Under the pieces are notes generated by a model. That model had not been told where the DNA came from and made no database searches. It worked only from the letters and a program-made list of their open reading frames with translations. DNA of 64,000 nt, from contig JAWWNJ010000194.1 of assembly GCA_037176885.1 (NCBI GenBank), positions 62,001 through 126,000 of the forward strand, written 5' to 3'. Of the stretch, positions 1 through 10,100 are shown one piece after another (the first letter of the stretch is position 1; the number at the start of each line of letters is the position of its first letter). The position numbers and the translations under genes were made by a program. This DNA comes from Favolaschia claudopus. Its lineage: Eukaryota; Basidiomycota; Agaricomycetes; Agaricales; Mycenaceae.

Positions 1-473
1 GGATTGCACTACCTGCTGATGACGCAGAACCGCGTCCGGCTCCCCCTCAGACTGCCGCTCATGCCAAACCTCCTACGGCAACTTGAACTGTGTGCGGCAA
101 AAATGGCGGTAAGCCATCCCACGAAACATGTAGCCATTGCGCTCATCCAAGGGCTAGATGACAAACTCTCCTTGTATATTTATACACAAACATCTAATGT
201 ACAGTGCCTAGAATTGGAATATCCGGATATCTTCCTATCTTTGAGATTTATTTCTTCTGCGTCGTTGGGTACTGGCCTTGGCCTGTATTTTTGAATGACT
301 GAAATTCGCTCAAAGGCGAAGCTCCCGAGTTGCACATTGTGAATCCGAGACAGGCCTGGTTTGCGGGCACTCGCGGCTTCTCAGCGCGGACGGTGTAAAC
401 GCCATGTTCCATATATATAATCAAATTGAGGTTTGCTGACTGTGGATGCACGTATTGCCGGACATGCACGCAG
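1..473. other. Left-edge intergenic region
   Basis: No gene can be assigned with confidence. On the + strand a Pro/Ala-rich frame enters from the left edge and ends at a TGA at 84-86, so these bases could be the tail of an upstream gene, but there is too little to test. The rest is AT-richer and leads into the promoter of the terpene synthase. Confidence 0.3.
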
Positions 474-480
474 TATAAAA
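474..480 (+). promoter_or_regulatory. TATA box of the terpene synthase gene
   Basis: The string TATAAAA lies 65-71 bases before the ATG at 545, a normal distance for a fungal core promoter. The assignment rests on position and sequence only. Confidence 0.5.
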
Positions 481-544
481 GGTGCGATTTTACTGTATTG
501 TTTCTGTGTTTTCCTGCAGTTCATTCAAAAGGCAGTTTGGGAAG

Positions 545-1827
545 ATGCCGCCGAACACGTTTTTACTTCCAGACACGCTGCGAAATTGGCCATGGAAGGA
601 ACCCATTGTCAATCCAAATTACCGTGACGTCCATACAGAATCCGTGCAGTGGCTGGAAAGTTTTGACAGACTTACGCCGGGCGCTCGAAAAGCTTTGTTT
701 AAAGGCGGATTCGGTGAGAACTTCAATTTTCATTTGGCTGATTGTTCTCTCAGTCAATAATCGTGTAGATCTCTTCTGCGCCTTGGTCTATCCAGAGGCA
801 TCACTATGTAAGTTATGCCGTTGGTTCTTTTCTTCCGTGCCAAATGCTTTTCCGTAGATAATTTGAGGAGCGGCTGCGACCTTATGCATACGTTTTTCGC
901 ACTGGACGACGAAACTGATGACCTCGACGGGCCGCGGGCCAAGGAGTTGTGTGATATAGCTCTCCATGCTGTTCAGAACCCGGACATGTCACGACCGGAG
1001 GGAGAGAGTATTATCGGTGAAATTACTCGCCAGTGAGAGAAATCACAATTTGCGAGACTTAACTCACTGAATAGCTTGTGCAGATTTTGGCAACGGGCCT
1101 CGGCGAATGCTCCACAAGCCGCCCAAGAACGTTTCGTGAAGTCTTGGGAATTATATCTGGACTCCGTTGTCCAGCAAGCCCAACGGCGCTCGGCGTCGTA
1201 CCTCTGTACTTTGGACGAGTATATGACTGCACGCCGCCTAAATATCGGCTGCGATCCGTCTTTCGTTCTTCTGGAACTCTCGCTTGATCTAGATCTCCCT
1301 CATGAAGTCATGGAACACCCGGCTATGGTCTCTGTGAACAGCGATATCAGGGACATGACTATTCTTTGGAATGTCAGTGGATTTGAATCACGAAGCCTGT
1401 GCTGAAAGCGACGCAGGATCTGATCTCGTACAAGAAGGAGGTGCTCACCGACAGTGCAGAATATAACATTATAACGGTTGTCATGATTGAACGCGAGACC
1501 GATCTCACAGGCGCAGTCGAATGGATCTCGAACCGATTCGAGGAACTCGCAACGCATTTTCTGGTCACAAGGAAAGACATTCTGAATTATCTTGATAGCT
1601 GTAACGCCTGGGGCGAGGCAATGGATAACCAAGTGAAACGGTATATAGATGGGCTGGGTAATTATCAGCAAATATGAGTCGCAAGTTCGCTCATGTCTGA
1701 CTGATTGTTGCCTCCAGGCCAATGGATTCGCGGCCACGACGAGTGGACTTTCAGATCGGAGAGATACTTTGGTGGTCATGGTATCGAGGTTCAAGAAATC
1801 CGTCGGATAGATATCGCATGCCCATAA
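545..1827 (+). CDS. Sesquiterpene synthase (class I terpene synthase)
   Basis: Cyclises a linear prenyl diphosphate, probably farnesyl diphosphate, to a sesquiterpene after metal-assisted ionisation; cytosolic. Six exons join in frame: 545-713, 754-807, 858-1032, 1084-1372, 1417-1657, 1718-1827, giving 345 aa, the usual length for basidiomycete enzymes. The aspartate-rich motif DDETD follows the LRSGCDLM stretch. The second metal site NDLISYKKE appears only after removing the intron at 1373-1416, which supports that splice. The C-terminal Arg-Tyr pair is in SERYFGG. All metal-binding residues are present, so the enzyme looks active. The first intron is only 40 nt, the shortest in the window. 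The exact product cannot be read from sequence. No cytochrome P450 or other tailoring gene lies beside it here; a cluster could extend to the left of the window. Confidence 0.93.
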
Positions 1828-2248
1828 TGTCGCGCCTTTCAGTAAAATGGTGCATATCCGGCCATCTCGGACATGTTGAATTCACGTAGCAAATTGTTTT
1901 ATATTCATGACCCGCGTGCTTAATGGATCCCCAGTCCGTCGGATACCATCTCGCATTTCATTCAATTCACGCATATTGGCACATCCGCTAATGCCTCTTG
2001 TCGATGCTTGATGTCTTCAGATCTTGGTTGGGTTCTCTGTTTTCCGTTGGTTGGGTGAAGTAGTGTCTCGCGTTCGATTCGAATGAATAAAAGGGAAACA
2101 TTATAACTATGTGCCGTCGAATATCACACTGTTTACCATGTACCCGATATCCGGGACAGATTTTGTATCTGGGGTTCTATGCCCTTCATGAATGAGAGTC
2201 GGTTCGTATTCAAAAGCAAAATTGGGAGAGAACATACCAATGCACTCA
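1828..2248. other. Convergent intergenic region
   Basis: Lies between the 3' ends of the terpene synthase (+) and an F-box gene (-). I see no conserved coding sequence; it probably holds the two terminators/poly(A) regions. Confidence 0.4.
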
Positions 2249-3385
2249 TCAATTAGACATGCCGTCGTCGGTTTCCTCGTCACCCTCGGACCGTACAGAT
2301 ATATTTGTGGTTCGGAACGCAAACCAATACTGTTCCAACGAGCGCAATGGCCCGTCTTCGTGGTGGATGATGCACAATTTATTCAGCCGACAAGCGGATC
2401 TGGAAACGAACGATAAAAGCGATTCAACAGGATCTTCGCCCAGGCATTGCTCGGAAACCCTGAGTGTATGCAGCGCAGGTGTGATGAGGGAAAAAATCAT
2501 CCGCTCTTCTGTCATATCGAGCTCGGTGCCAAGGGTGAGTGAATTTAGCAGTGGCAAGCGGACTTCAGGAAGTGGAGGGCCACCGGCGCTGGTCACGAGC
2601 AGTTTGCAGTGGACGAGATTGGGAGTTTGCTGCAGAATTGTGACAAATTCCATTCCTAGTCCCCATTGAAGCGTCAACGACGTCAGTTGCTTCCAAGGCA
2701 ATTGCGCAAGTACACAGGCCGTGTCTGATAGAACGGCCGAACGTAGAAGAGGAGCTATTTCCTGCGTTACTGAAACCCCACGGCTCCACATATCTAGCTC
2801 TAGGTGGTGTAGCAAAGGCATTGGACCGTCCAATATCGAGAGATCGGCCTGCGATTCCGAGCATATGATTATGAGGTTCTCGAAGCGTGCGCGCTGCGAA
2901 ATCAGTGCCGCCCTTAGTATCTGCCTCTCGACGTCGTCGCCTATCCGGTCGTGCACAAGGAGCGAAAGAGGATGACAGCCAGACTGGCTCAGCCAGGCTT
3001 CGGCGATGTGAAGTCTTCCAGAATCGATATCCGCTACGGTGATTGCCCGCCATAGCTGTGGAGTAGAGAGTGCTATTTCGCGCCACACGGAGCAGATGTG
3101 CGTGAGGGTCGTTGGCGAGTCCACTCCGGTGAGCGGAGGACATTGCGGATAGGGAGGGAGAAAGTGGAGGAAGATTTCGGAGATGATTTCGCTGGGGATG
3201 GTCAAGACGGGGTATTTGGAAGCATCTAGCCTTGCTTTCACGGCGGCTCGTTTGGATCGTAATTCCGCCAGCTGATGTTCAAGACGCAAGATTTGTGCAT
3301 CGAGCTCTGCAAATTGTATCCGGTCGACTTCAAGGGTATTTAGCATCCTATCGTTGGATGGACTATAAGTTTCTGAGCTTGACAT
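2249..3385 (-). CDS. F-box-like protein (singleton)
   Basis: Predicted substrate receptor of an SCF ubiquitin ligase. A single exon codes 378 aa from the ATG at 3385; an upstream in-frame start at 3463 is possible, but the stretch before 3385 does not look conserved. An N-terminal coiled-coil (heptad-rich, about residues 20-55, with LDAQILRLEHQLAELRSKR) precedes the F-box-like segment (LTIPSEIISEIFLHFLPP and ICSVWREIALSTPQLW). The rest has the leucine-rich, repeat-like pattern usual for these proteins. It resembles the other F-box genes in architecture but not closely in sequence, so it is not a recent copy of them. The substrate is unknown. Confidence 0.8.
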   Translation of the reverse strand: MSSSETYSPSNDRMLNTLEVDRIQFAELDAQILRLEHQLAELRSKRAAVKARLDASKYPVLTIPSEIISEIFLHFLPPYPQCPPLTGVDSPTTLTHICSVWREIALSTPQLWRAITVADIDSGRLHIAEAWLSQSGCHPLSLLVHDRIGDDVERQILRAALISQRARFENLIIICSESQADLSILDGPMPLLHHLELDMWSRGVSVTQEIAPLLRSAVLSDTACVLAQLPWKQLTSLTLQWGLGMEFVTILQQTPNLVHCKLLVTSAGGPPLPEVRLPLLNSLTLGTELDMTEERMIFSLITPALHTLRVSEQCLGEDPVESLLSFVSRSACRLNKLCIIHHEDGPLRSLEQYWFAFRTTNISVRSEGDEETDDGMSN

Positions 3386-3798
3386 ATGCCCAACATATGC
3401 CTCCCAATTTTTGGCTCCGCACCTCGATAACTTGAATTTATTAACTTCAGGCTGATTGAGCACGAAGTCACTTCACTGAGCAGGAGATAAAACCTTGGTT
3501 GTTATGGTGATGGCTTGAGTCAAGATTCGGCCTGGATTCGGCTACCTCGGACCGGAGAAAAGTCCTCTTCTCCTGGAACAGTTTACCTTGACCCAGTTTA
3601 CCTTGGCCTACCTTCAAGGCCTCTTGACTTGTCATCGAAACCTCAAACAGCCGTATCAAATCGAGCACTGTAGGTGGATGAAGGCAAACAATCAGGATTC
3701 AGTATCAGAGATTTTCCTTCCGACTCCACGAATAGATTGCAGTCTCTCACCACACACCTTTGTTGTCGTCTCCCCTTCCACTCGTTTCTCGATTGTCA
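3386..3798. other. Divergent intergenic/promoter region
   Basis: Shared upstream region of the F-box gene (-) and the thaumatin-like gene (+). Around 3585-3610 there is a short imperfect direct repeat of CAGTTTACCTTG. No clear TATA box was found. Confidence 0.35.
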
Positions 3799-4874
3799 AT
3801 GGTCATGCTGCCTCGGGATTCCACTCTCTTTTTACTCGTCCTCTACTTAGTCACCTTCGTTTGTGCTCGCGACATCCACGGCCGCTACCCCGGTAGTAGT
3901 CCTCATCATGAGCTGGCGGGGCGTATCGGCAGTCGGATTGCTCCCTCTCTCGAAAAACACATCCCGAGAAGGCTCAACCGACGTCGGAGCTGTACGGCGC
4001 CCAGCAACTCGTTTACAAGCAGTACCTTGCCGAAAACGACCGAGGGATCGACGAACACTAAACCGATTGCAAAAACCACTAAAACTCAGGCGAAGACGGC
4101 CACGAAGGCAGCAACTACATCGGAAGAAGGGCGACCTACAGACACTTCTGCGTCGTCTACAAGTAGTCACGGCGGGCATCTATTCACTCTGATCAACAAG
4201 TGCTCGGATGCCGTGAAGCCAGTGGTAGCTAGTACTGCATGCGGCTACAGCCCACGCTGTGCGGACGCCTCCAATGCAGTCCTTCCTTCTCCTGGCTCTC
4301 TTGGAGCTGGGAAGACGACCTCGATAGTGATTCCTAACAATGTATATGTCTTCTGTCTATAGGCTTCCCAAGCTGGCTCTGACAAACTTCAGTTTGTTGG
4401 TAGGATTTTTGCGCAGGACGGATCGTGCGGCACGAAGGGCGAGTCCTGCACCATGCTTGAATTCAATCTCGGTGAGCCTTCATTCCTTTTTTTGCTGATC
4501 GAAACATTCATGAGCGTCGTCACGGTTCTATGCAGACGCGGACAGTTTCTACACGCCAAACTCCTACGACATCAGCAACATTCAAGGCTTTACGCAAAGC
4601 ATCTCTCTCGGAGCAGATGGCTGTTCTACCGTGACCTGTACAAGTCCGAGCTGCAGCGTGTGTCTTTCTTCCGGCCTCCAAACGACTGCTAATCTTTCTC
4701 ATTTTCCTCTCTCCTCCAGTGTAACGATGCGTATCCCATCGGAGTGAGTCGTACTCATACACGTCTTTCTCGATGCTAACGTGACTTCAGGACATGACCG
4801 GTTGCGGAAACGACCTTCCAGTCAAAGCTTGCGGCAAAGGCAATAAATCGTTCACCGTCGTTTTTTGCCCCTGA
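3799..4874 (+). CDS. Secreted thaumatin-like protein (small fungal TLP type)
   Basis: Five exons, 3799-4341, 4393-4471, 4536-4657, 4720-4743 and 4791-4874, give 283 aa. A hydrophobic signal peptide (about residues 1-23, ending FVCA) is followed by a Ser/Thr/Lys-rich linker (roughly 40-140) that is probably O-glycosylated. A C-terminal cysteine-rich domain then starts near FTLINKCSD. It carries GRIFAQDGSCG, the GADGCSTVTC stretch and a final VVFCP, the pattern of short thaumatin-like proteins that mushrooms secrete to the wall or medium. The fourth exon is only 24 nt. Family members bind or cleave beta-glucans or inhibit other fungi, but activity here is not shown. I chose the ATG at 3799 because it puts the signal peptide at the N terminus; the in-frame ATG at 3760 would push it inward. 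Confidence 0.85.
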
Positions 4875-5318
4875 TCTCAATATTACAACATACACGACTT
4901 ACTTATGTTTCAAATATGTGGTGCAAGTCACTGCTTTCGCGGCAGTGGTACAAGCCGCCTAGCCGCTTCATTGTGTATTCCGAGTCAGTCTCGATGACTA
5001 CCTTGATGTAAACAAATTGTACTGGAAACATGTATACGCGAGTGTATTCATTCTACATACATCAAAAGCTGCGCTTATCGTTCAAAACGATGCTGAACTT
5101 ACTTGTCTTTTGGATATTTGGAGGACCTTCCTATTTTGGCCTTCGGCGTTGTGGTGTTTATTCATGTTGAGATACTGTATCCCCATGTACTCAACAACGA
5201 TACATCTCGAGAGACTTATGGTACAGCTGCACAGAAACTCACAATCTGAACAATTAGATAATCTCCTAACCGGGGATAATTCCCAAAAATAATCCCCACT
5301 GCTCGAAGACTGAAGGGT
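4875..5318. other. Convergent intergenic region
   Basis: AT-rich region between the 3' ends of the thaumatin-like gene (+) and F-box A1 (-). I see nothing coding in it. Confidence 0.4.
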
Positions 5319-6944
5319 TCACAACTGTACATCTTGGAATACATTGTCATCGCCTGGTAAACCTATCCACGGTGAAGGTGCATATACTTTGAAAGCTTGA
5401 TGAGTTGGAGCGATGGAAATATGTAAGCCTTCCGCCATATAGAACTGAGTTTCGGTTGAGGTGAAGCTGGGGATCTGTGCATTGTCCCATGCACTTTGGA
5501 ACGCGATGCTGAAGCGCCGTAACCGACATGGTACTTCCAACTTCACCCGAGCCATGAGGAATGCATCCAAAGCAGATTTGCTCAGATTCAGGGAATTCCG
5601 GACCTGGAGCTCTTGTAGGCGTGGGCAAAGAAGAGTGTCCGTGAGGAGTTCTATAAGCTGAGCGGTGCCATGAGAGTTAGCAGCGGATGCCGGACCCCAG
5701 TCCGCCGAAACCCACATCAACCGTAACGTATGGGCGTCAGCTACCAACTTGGTGAGGGAGGGAAAAGCTCGTAATGATTCGAGCAGCCTCTGTGGACCCA
5801 GAGATCCCAGGTATATTGTGAGATCCTCGACGAGCGGCAATTTCGTCCCCGCCGAGGCCAGGGCGAAATTCTCGGATTGAGAATCCAAGTTTGCTATCGG
5901 GACATGGAAATGACGGAGCTGTGGCATTGACACACAGTGTGTGATGCATGTCAAGTACCAATGCGGCAAAGTGTAGAAGGGTGGGACCACGAATGTCTCC
6001 AGGAAAGGCATCAGGATCGACAACGACCCGTATTCGAATGGCGACTCGTCTTTTGCGAGGGTAACATGAATCGATACAAGCTGAGGACACTTTTCCAGTA
6101 GAGGGATCATGTTGCGGAGGAAAAGGGAGTGGTCTCCGCTGTGAGCGCCCTGAATCGTAAGGTGAGTAAGCTGGCGCCATGCAACTGGGAGAGTGTGTGC
6201 AAGATTCAGGTCAAAGTCCGACTCTGAAAGTAAAGTGACCGCTCGAAGGCGTGGGCCTTTCAAGAGGTTGAATTGAAAAAGATGAGAAGGATCTCCCGTG
6301 ATCTTAAACGATTCCAGACGCTTCAGCGGCTCGATTGCTGCCAACGCGTCGGCGGTTCCGGAGTTCATGTCCATGAACTCTATGTTTCGCCAGCTTGCGG
6401 AGGAGCGTGTAAGAGACTCGAGCAGCGTGTCAGATGTGTGACAAGAATCCGGGGGCAAACCCCAAACCCAGCCGCCTGAAGTGTCGCAAATAGAGAGCGA
6501 CATGGAAGCAGCTGCTGCACGGTTTAGCCATTGGTCAACGGCGAAGCTGCGCGAGTCTTTGGCCATGATGAAATCCACAGGAATGTGTAGGGATGCCCAA
6601 AGTCTCGGCATAGATAACGCAGCTGCCCTCCACGCGCTGCAAACCCGGCATAGTAGCAGCGGAGCTTCACGCAGGCTCATGGCAGCGTTTCTGCTCGTCG
6701 GAAGACACGCAAGAAATATGGCTTCAAGGATGTCCATAGGCAGACGTCGAGAGTGAGATATCAAGGCCTTGCGCGGTTCAATGTATGCCCGAATTTTTGC
6801 TCGCTGCTCAGAAAGCTCGCGGATGCGCTCGTCGATCCTGGCTAGCTCTTCTGATAACAAGAGAAGGTCGAGTTTAATCTGGTCAATTTCTTCATCTGTC
6901 GGGACATAATTCGTGCCAAAGCGATGGACGAATGGCGATTCCAT
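5319..6944 (-). CDS. F-box-like protein, group A (A1)
   Basis: Predicted SCF substrate receptor, single exon, 541 aa. I start at the ATG at 6944 because all group-A copies begin with the same block (FGTNYVPTDEEIDQI) right after it; a longer frame to 7058 is open but not shared. Order: conserved N-terminal block, coiled-coil (ARIDERIRELSEQR, about 28-55), F-box-like motif (RRLPMDILEAIFLACL), CSAWRAAALSMPRLW, then a long leucine-rich domain and a conserved end PSPWIGLPGD. It is closest to A2 at 14-15.6 kb, the same strand and intron-free, so the two are probably a recent duplication flanking the adenylate cyclase gene. A TTAGGGTTA box lies 77 bp upstream. Confidence 0.88.
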   Translation of the reverse strand: MESPFVHRFGTNYVPTDEEIDQIKLDLLLLSEELARIDERIRELSEQRAKIRAYIEPRKALISHSRRLPMDILEAIFLACLPTSRNAAMSLREAPLLLCRVCSAWRAAALSMPRLWASLHIPVDFIMAKDSRSFAVDQWLNRAAAASMSLSICDTSGGWVWGLPPDSCHTSDTLLESLTRSSASWRNIEFMDMNSGTADALAAIEPLKRLESFKITGDPSHLFQFNLLKGPRLRAVTLLSESDFDLNLAHTLPVAWRQLTHLTIQGAHSGDHSLFLRNMIPLLEKCPQLVSIHVTLAKDESPFEYGSLSILMPFLETFVVPPFYTLPHWYLTCITHCVSMPQLRHFHVPIANLDSQSENFALASAGTKLPLVEDLTIYLGSLGPQRLLESLRAFPSLTKLVADAHTLRLMWVSADWGPASAANSHGTAQLIELLTDTLLCPRLQELQVRNSLNLSKSALDAFLMARVKLEVPCRLRRFSIAFQSAWDNAQIPSFTSTETQFYMAEGLHISIAPTHQAFKVYAPSPWIGLPGDDNVFQDVQL

Positions 6945-7020
6945 GATAGCGAGAGACGTGAAGAAGGGAATCAAGCTCAGCAGGGCGTAAATTGAGAAGA
7001 GAGTTATGTCCAAGCTATGT

Positions 7021-7032
7021 AACCCTAACCCC
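7021..7032 (-). promoter_or_regulatory. Telomere-like TTAGGG box upstream of A1
   Basis: On the minus (coding) strand this reads GGGGTTAGGGTT, 77 bp before the A1 start codon. The same box occurs upstream of A2, A3, A4 and A5. Function is inferred only from this shared position. Confidence 0.5.
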
Positions 7033-7177
7033 AGTTTGAAACCAAGCTTACTCTTCATAAGTACAAGTGAAGTAATGAAAGATCTAAAATAACATACTTG
7101 TACAACAGAGGTATTTACAGCACCAGAGATTTAACAGTACACGCCTTAGTCTAGAGAAGAGAGAGAGATAGATTAAA

Positions 7178-10100
7178 CTAAATACCGCGCAACACAGCCC
7201 ATACTTCGTCCAACGTCCGTTCGTCCAAATTACCACTCCGTTGCAACGCAGACATGAGAGCCTGCTTCTCATCCGATGGGGGAGGCTGAACCACTGCCAT
7301 CGTACTGCACAGCGCCTTCTCAGCATTCTCGATCCTGACCATGAGCGAATGGAGTATGAGCATGAGATCCGCATCCGTCATCTTGTCGGGCATTGGCGGG
7401 AGGAGAACGTTCGGATCGCCATAGACATATATCGACGACGATTCCGCCTCCGTCTCAGGGTACTCTACGGCGACGTCCTGCAGGCTCCCCTTCCGTTCGG
7501 GAAGTGGGCGGAACACACTCCCAGCCGTCGCCATCTCCAGTTTGAGGCACAAGATCGCAAGTTCCCGCATCTGAGTCACGCTGAACTGGACACGAGAGCT
7601 TGAGTTTCCGCTTGGGTCGACAGCGTTGTCGTCGAGATCCTTCCGTCCGATGAGGTTGGAAGGGAAGATGAGAGTTAGAACTTCAGGAACCTCCAGCCCC
7701 TTGAGCCTAACCTCGCCGACGGGAATGATGACGGGATCCAGCCGGCGAATGGCGTCGATGGCTTCCTGAGGCTGAGCATCGGAATACTCAGTCTCGGGTT
7801 CGGTTTCGAAGATCTTGGCATTTATCTCGCGGACAACATCAGAGCTGCACATAATGTGCCCACCGGCCGCACTGCCCTCAATTCGCGAAGATCGATTGAC
7901 GATGGGGCCAAAGTAGTCCATCCGGTTGGTGATTGGGTCAGTCTCGCAGAGCGGAGCACCACAGTGTATACCCATGCGTACCGACAGACCACGAGCGATA
8001 AGTCTTCCCATGTCATCGTGAACCGCCTTCCCATCCGTACACTCGAGGATCTCCAACGGCCAAGCGACCTTCAAAAGTTCGACTTGCACGGTCATACACC
8101 ACCAGACAGCCGCCAGAACGGTAGGGAACGAGCACATGAACGAATCACCTTCAGTCTTGACCTCATAGCCGCCGCAAAGCCGTAGGTAACGTCGGAGAAG
8201 GTTGTTGTGCAGCCGCATCGCAGTAGGCATCCCGGGGTTGGCGTCCCAAAGGTGAGTCGACCCTTTGATGTCCGTGAAAACAATGGCGACATGTCCAACA
8301 GGCGGTGGGACTTCGTCCTTCAACCGATCGAGCGTGCGGTCGATGATTCCAATACCACGCTTCTTAGGTCGCTTGTCTGGCGCAGGAGCAGAAGCACCTT
8401 TGAAGAGGCCGGCTACACCGATGACCATGATCATCGTGCTACCGTCCGCACCATAACTGATAGCGAAATCACGGAGCTTTTGCGCGGCGACCATGGGCTC
8501 GGTCCGCTGTGCAATGTCGACGGCGGTTTGGTAGGAGACATAATCCCACAGACCACGATTGGCAATGATCACAAACTCGTCCTGCTCCGACAAATCGTAG
8601 GTGAAGATATCCGGGCGAGCGTTAATAATGGGCATCAAGTGGTAGAAGCCGAAGGACCGCGAGATGTCAATCTCGTCGCTGACAAGGCCAGGCGGCGAGA
8701 TCCACCCCTCGGCAGCACGAATGCGAGCTGTCTCCGCGCGGTCATAGGGATCATGTTTTCTCGACAGAGGAACCGCACTCCCACCCTTGGACACGACCGC
8801 TAATGCGTTACCCACGTTCGCAACGTACATCCGCTTGTCCACAACATACACCACAATGCCAGAAGCGCCACTACGAACGACTGAAGGGTCGGTGAGGACC
8901 TGATTTGTTCCCGTGCTCGTCTGTGACATTTTGCGCGTCGCACTGAACAGGGTGTCATGAAGATCTTGGTTGAGCTTCAGGAAAGACCGGCGTAGAGCAT
9001 CGGGGACGCCTTCATGACGCCCGTAATCGAGGGAGTTGATCTGGGAGATGAAGACACGGACGAAGTTCTCCTGCAAATACTTGGCGAGACGGTTCGATGT
9101 CGTAGCGGCGGGTAGCTGCTTCGGAGGTTGCGCACGGCCGAACATGGCGAAAACGGCGTTTTTGCTTATGCCGCGAAACTCGTGCACTAGATCGAGCATG
9201 TTCAGGTGCTCGTTCTTGCCAAGCGTATCCGCAATACCATACGACATGCCATTGACGACCGAGGATGAGGTGCGTACTCGACGGTCGTCGTTCTCGTCCG
9301 GGATATCGCCAGTGTTGGTGCCAGTTGTAGTGATTGTGACATCCATGAGACCCAACACGCGCAGTTGGGACAGCTCGGAGAACCCTGCAAGCGACTCTCT
9401 GTTTACGGTCGACATGCTCTGGCGGTGTCCGGGCGTAGAGACATCCGACTTGATGTGCAGCCGCTTGTTGCCGGACAGATTGAGATACCGCAGACTCTTG
9501 TTGAAGTTCCTACACGAAAAATGAGCATGCGAGTCCCATCGTTTGATGAATGACAACCCAAACATACCAATTCCAATCGAACTCCCAGTTGTTAATGTTG
9601 TACTTGAGCCAATTACTTCCAACATCGAGAACAGTTAGGCTCTTCACTTTGCCAAGTTCCTGAGGTAACGTCTGCAGTCGATTGCCGTTGAGAAAGAGTG
9701 TGGATAATCGCGTAAGCTTCGGAAGATCCTCGCTCGGGAAATTCGTCAACCCATTCCCACTCAGATACACCTCCTCCAGCTTGGTCAAATGACGGAAGAA
9801 GTTGGACGGCATATCTTGGATGTCGTTGAACGAGAGGTTGAGTACGCGCAGCTCCTTCAGTATCATGAGCGGGTGCAAGACTTCGTCCGTAAACGAATTC
9901 TCGCCAAGGTAAAGCAACTCTAGCGAATGCGCAAGAGGCGGGATATCGGTCATGGTGGATGTGGAGGGTTTGCGGTTGGTGGGGAAGGTGGGTGCGCCGG
10001 GAATGACAGTGGTATCAGTGAATGAGGGTAATTCCTCATCGGGGATGCTGGGGGGCGGATCGTGCCAAAGCACCAACAAATTCGACGTGACGTTGAGTCG

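Noticed and set aside
2060..2100. tRNA-like B-box string (GTTCGATTCGAAT)
   Set aside because: No acceptor stem, anticodon arm or A-box could be placed around it.
545..4874. A terpene biosynthetic gene cluster at the left end
   Set aside because: The neighbours are an F-box gene and a thaumatin-like gene; there is no P450, transporter or transcription factor in the window. A cluster to the left cannot be judged.
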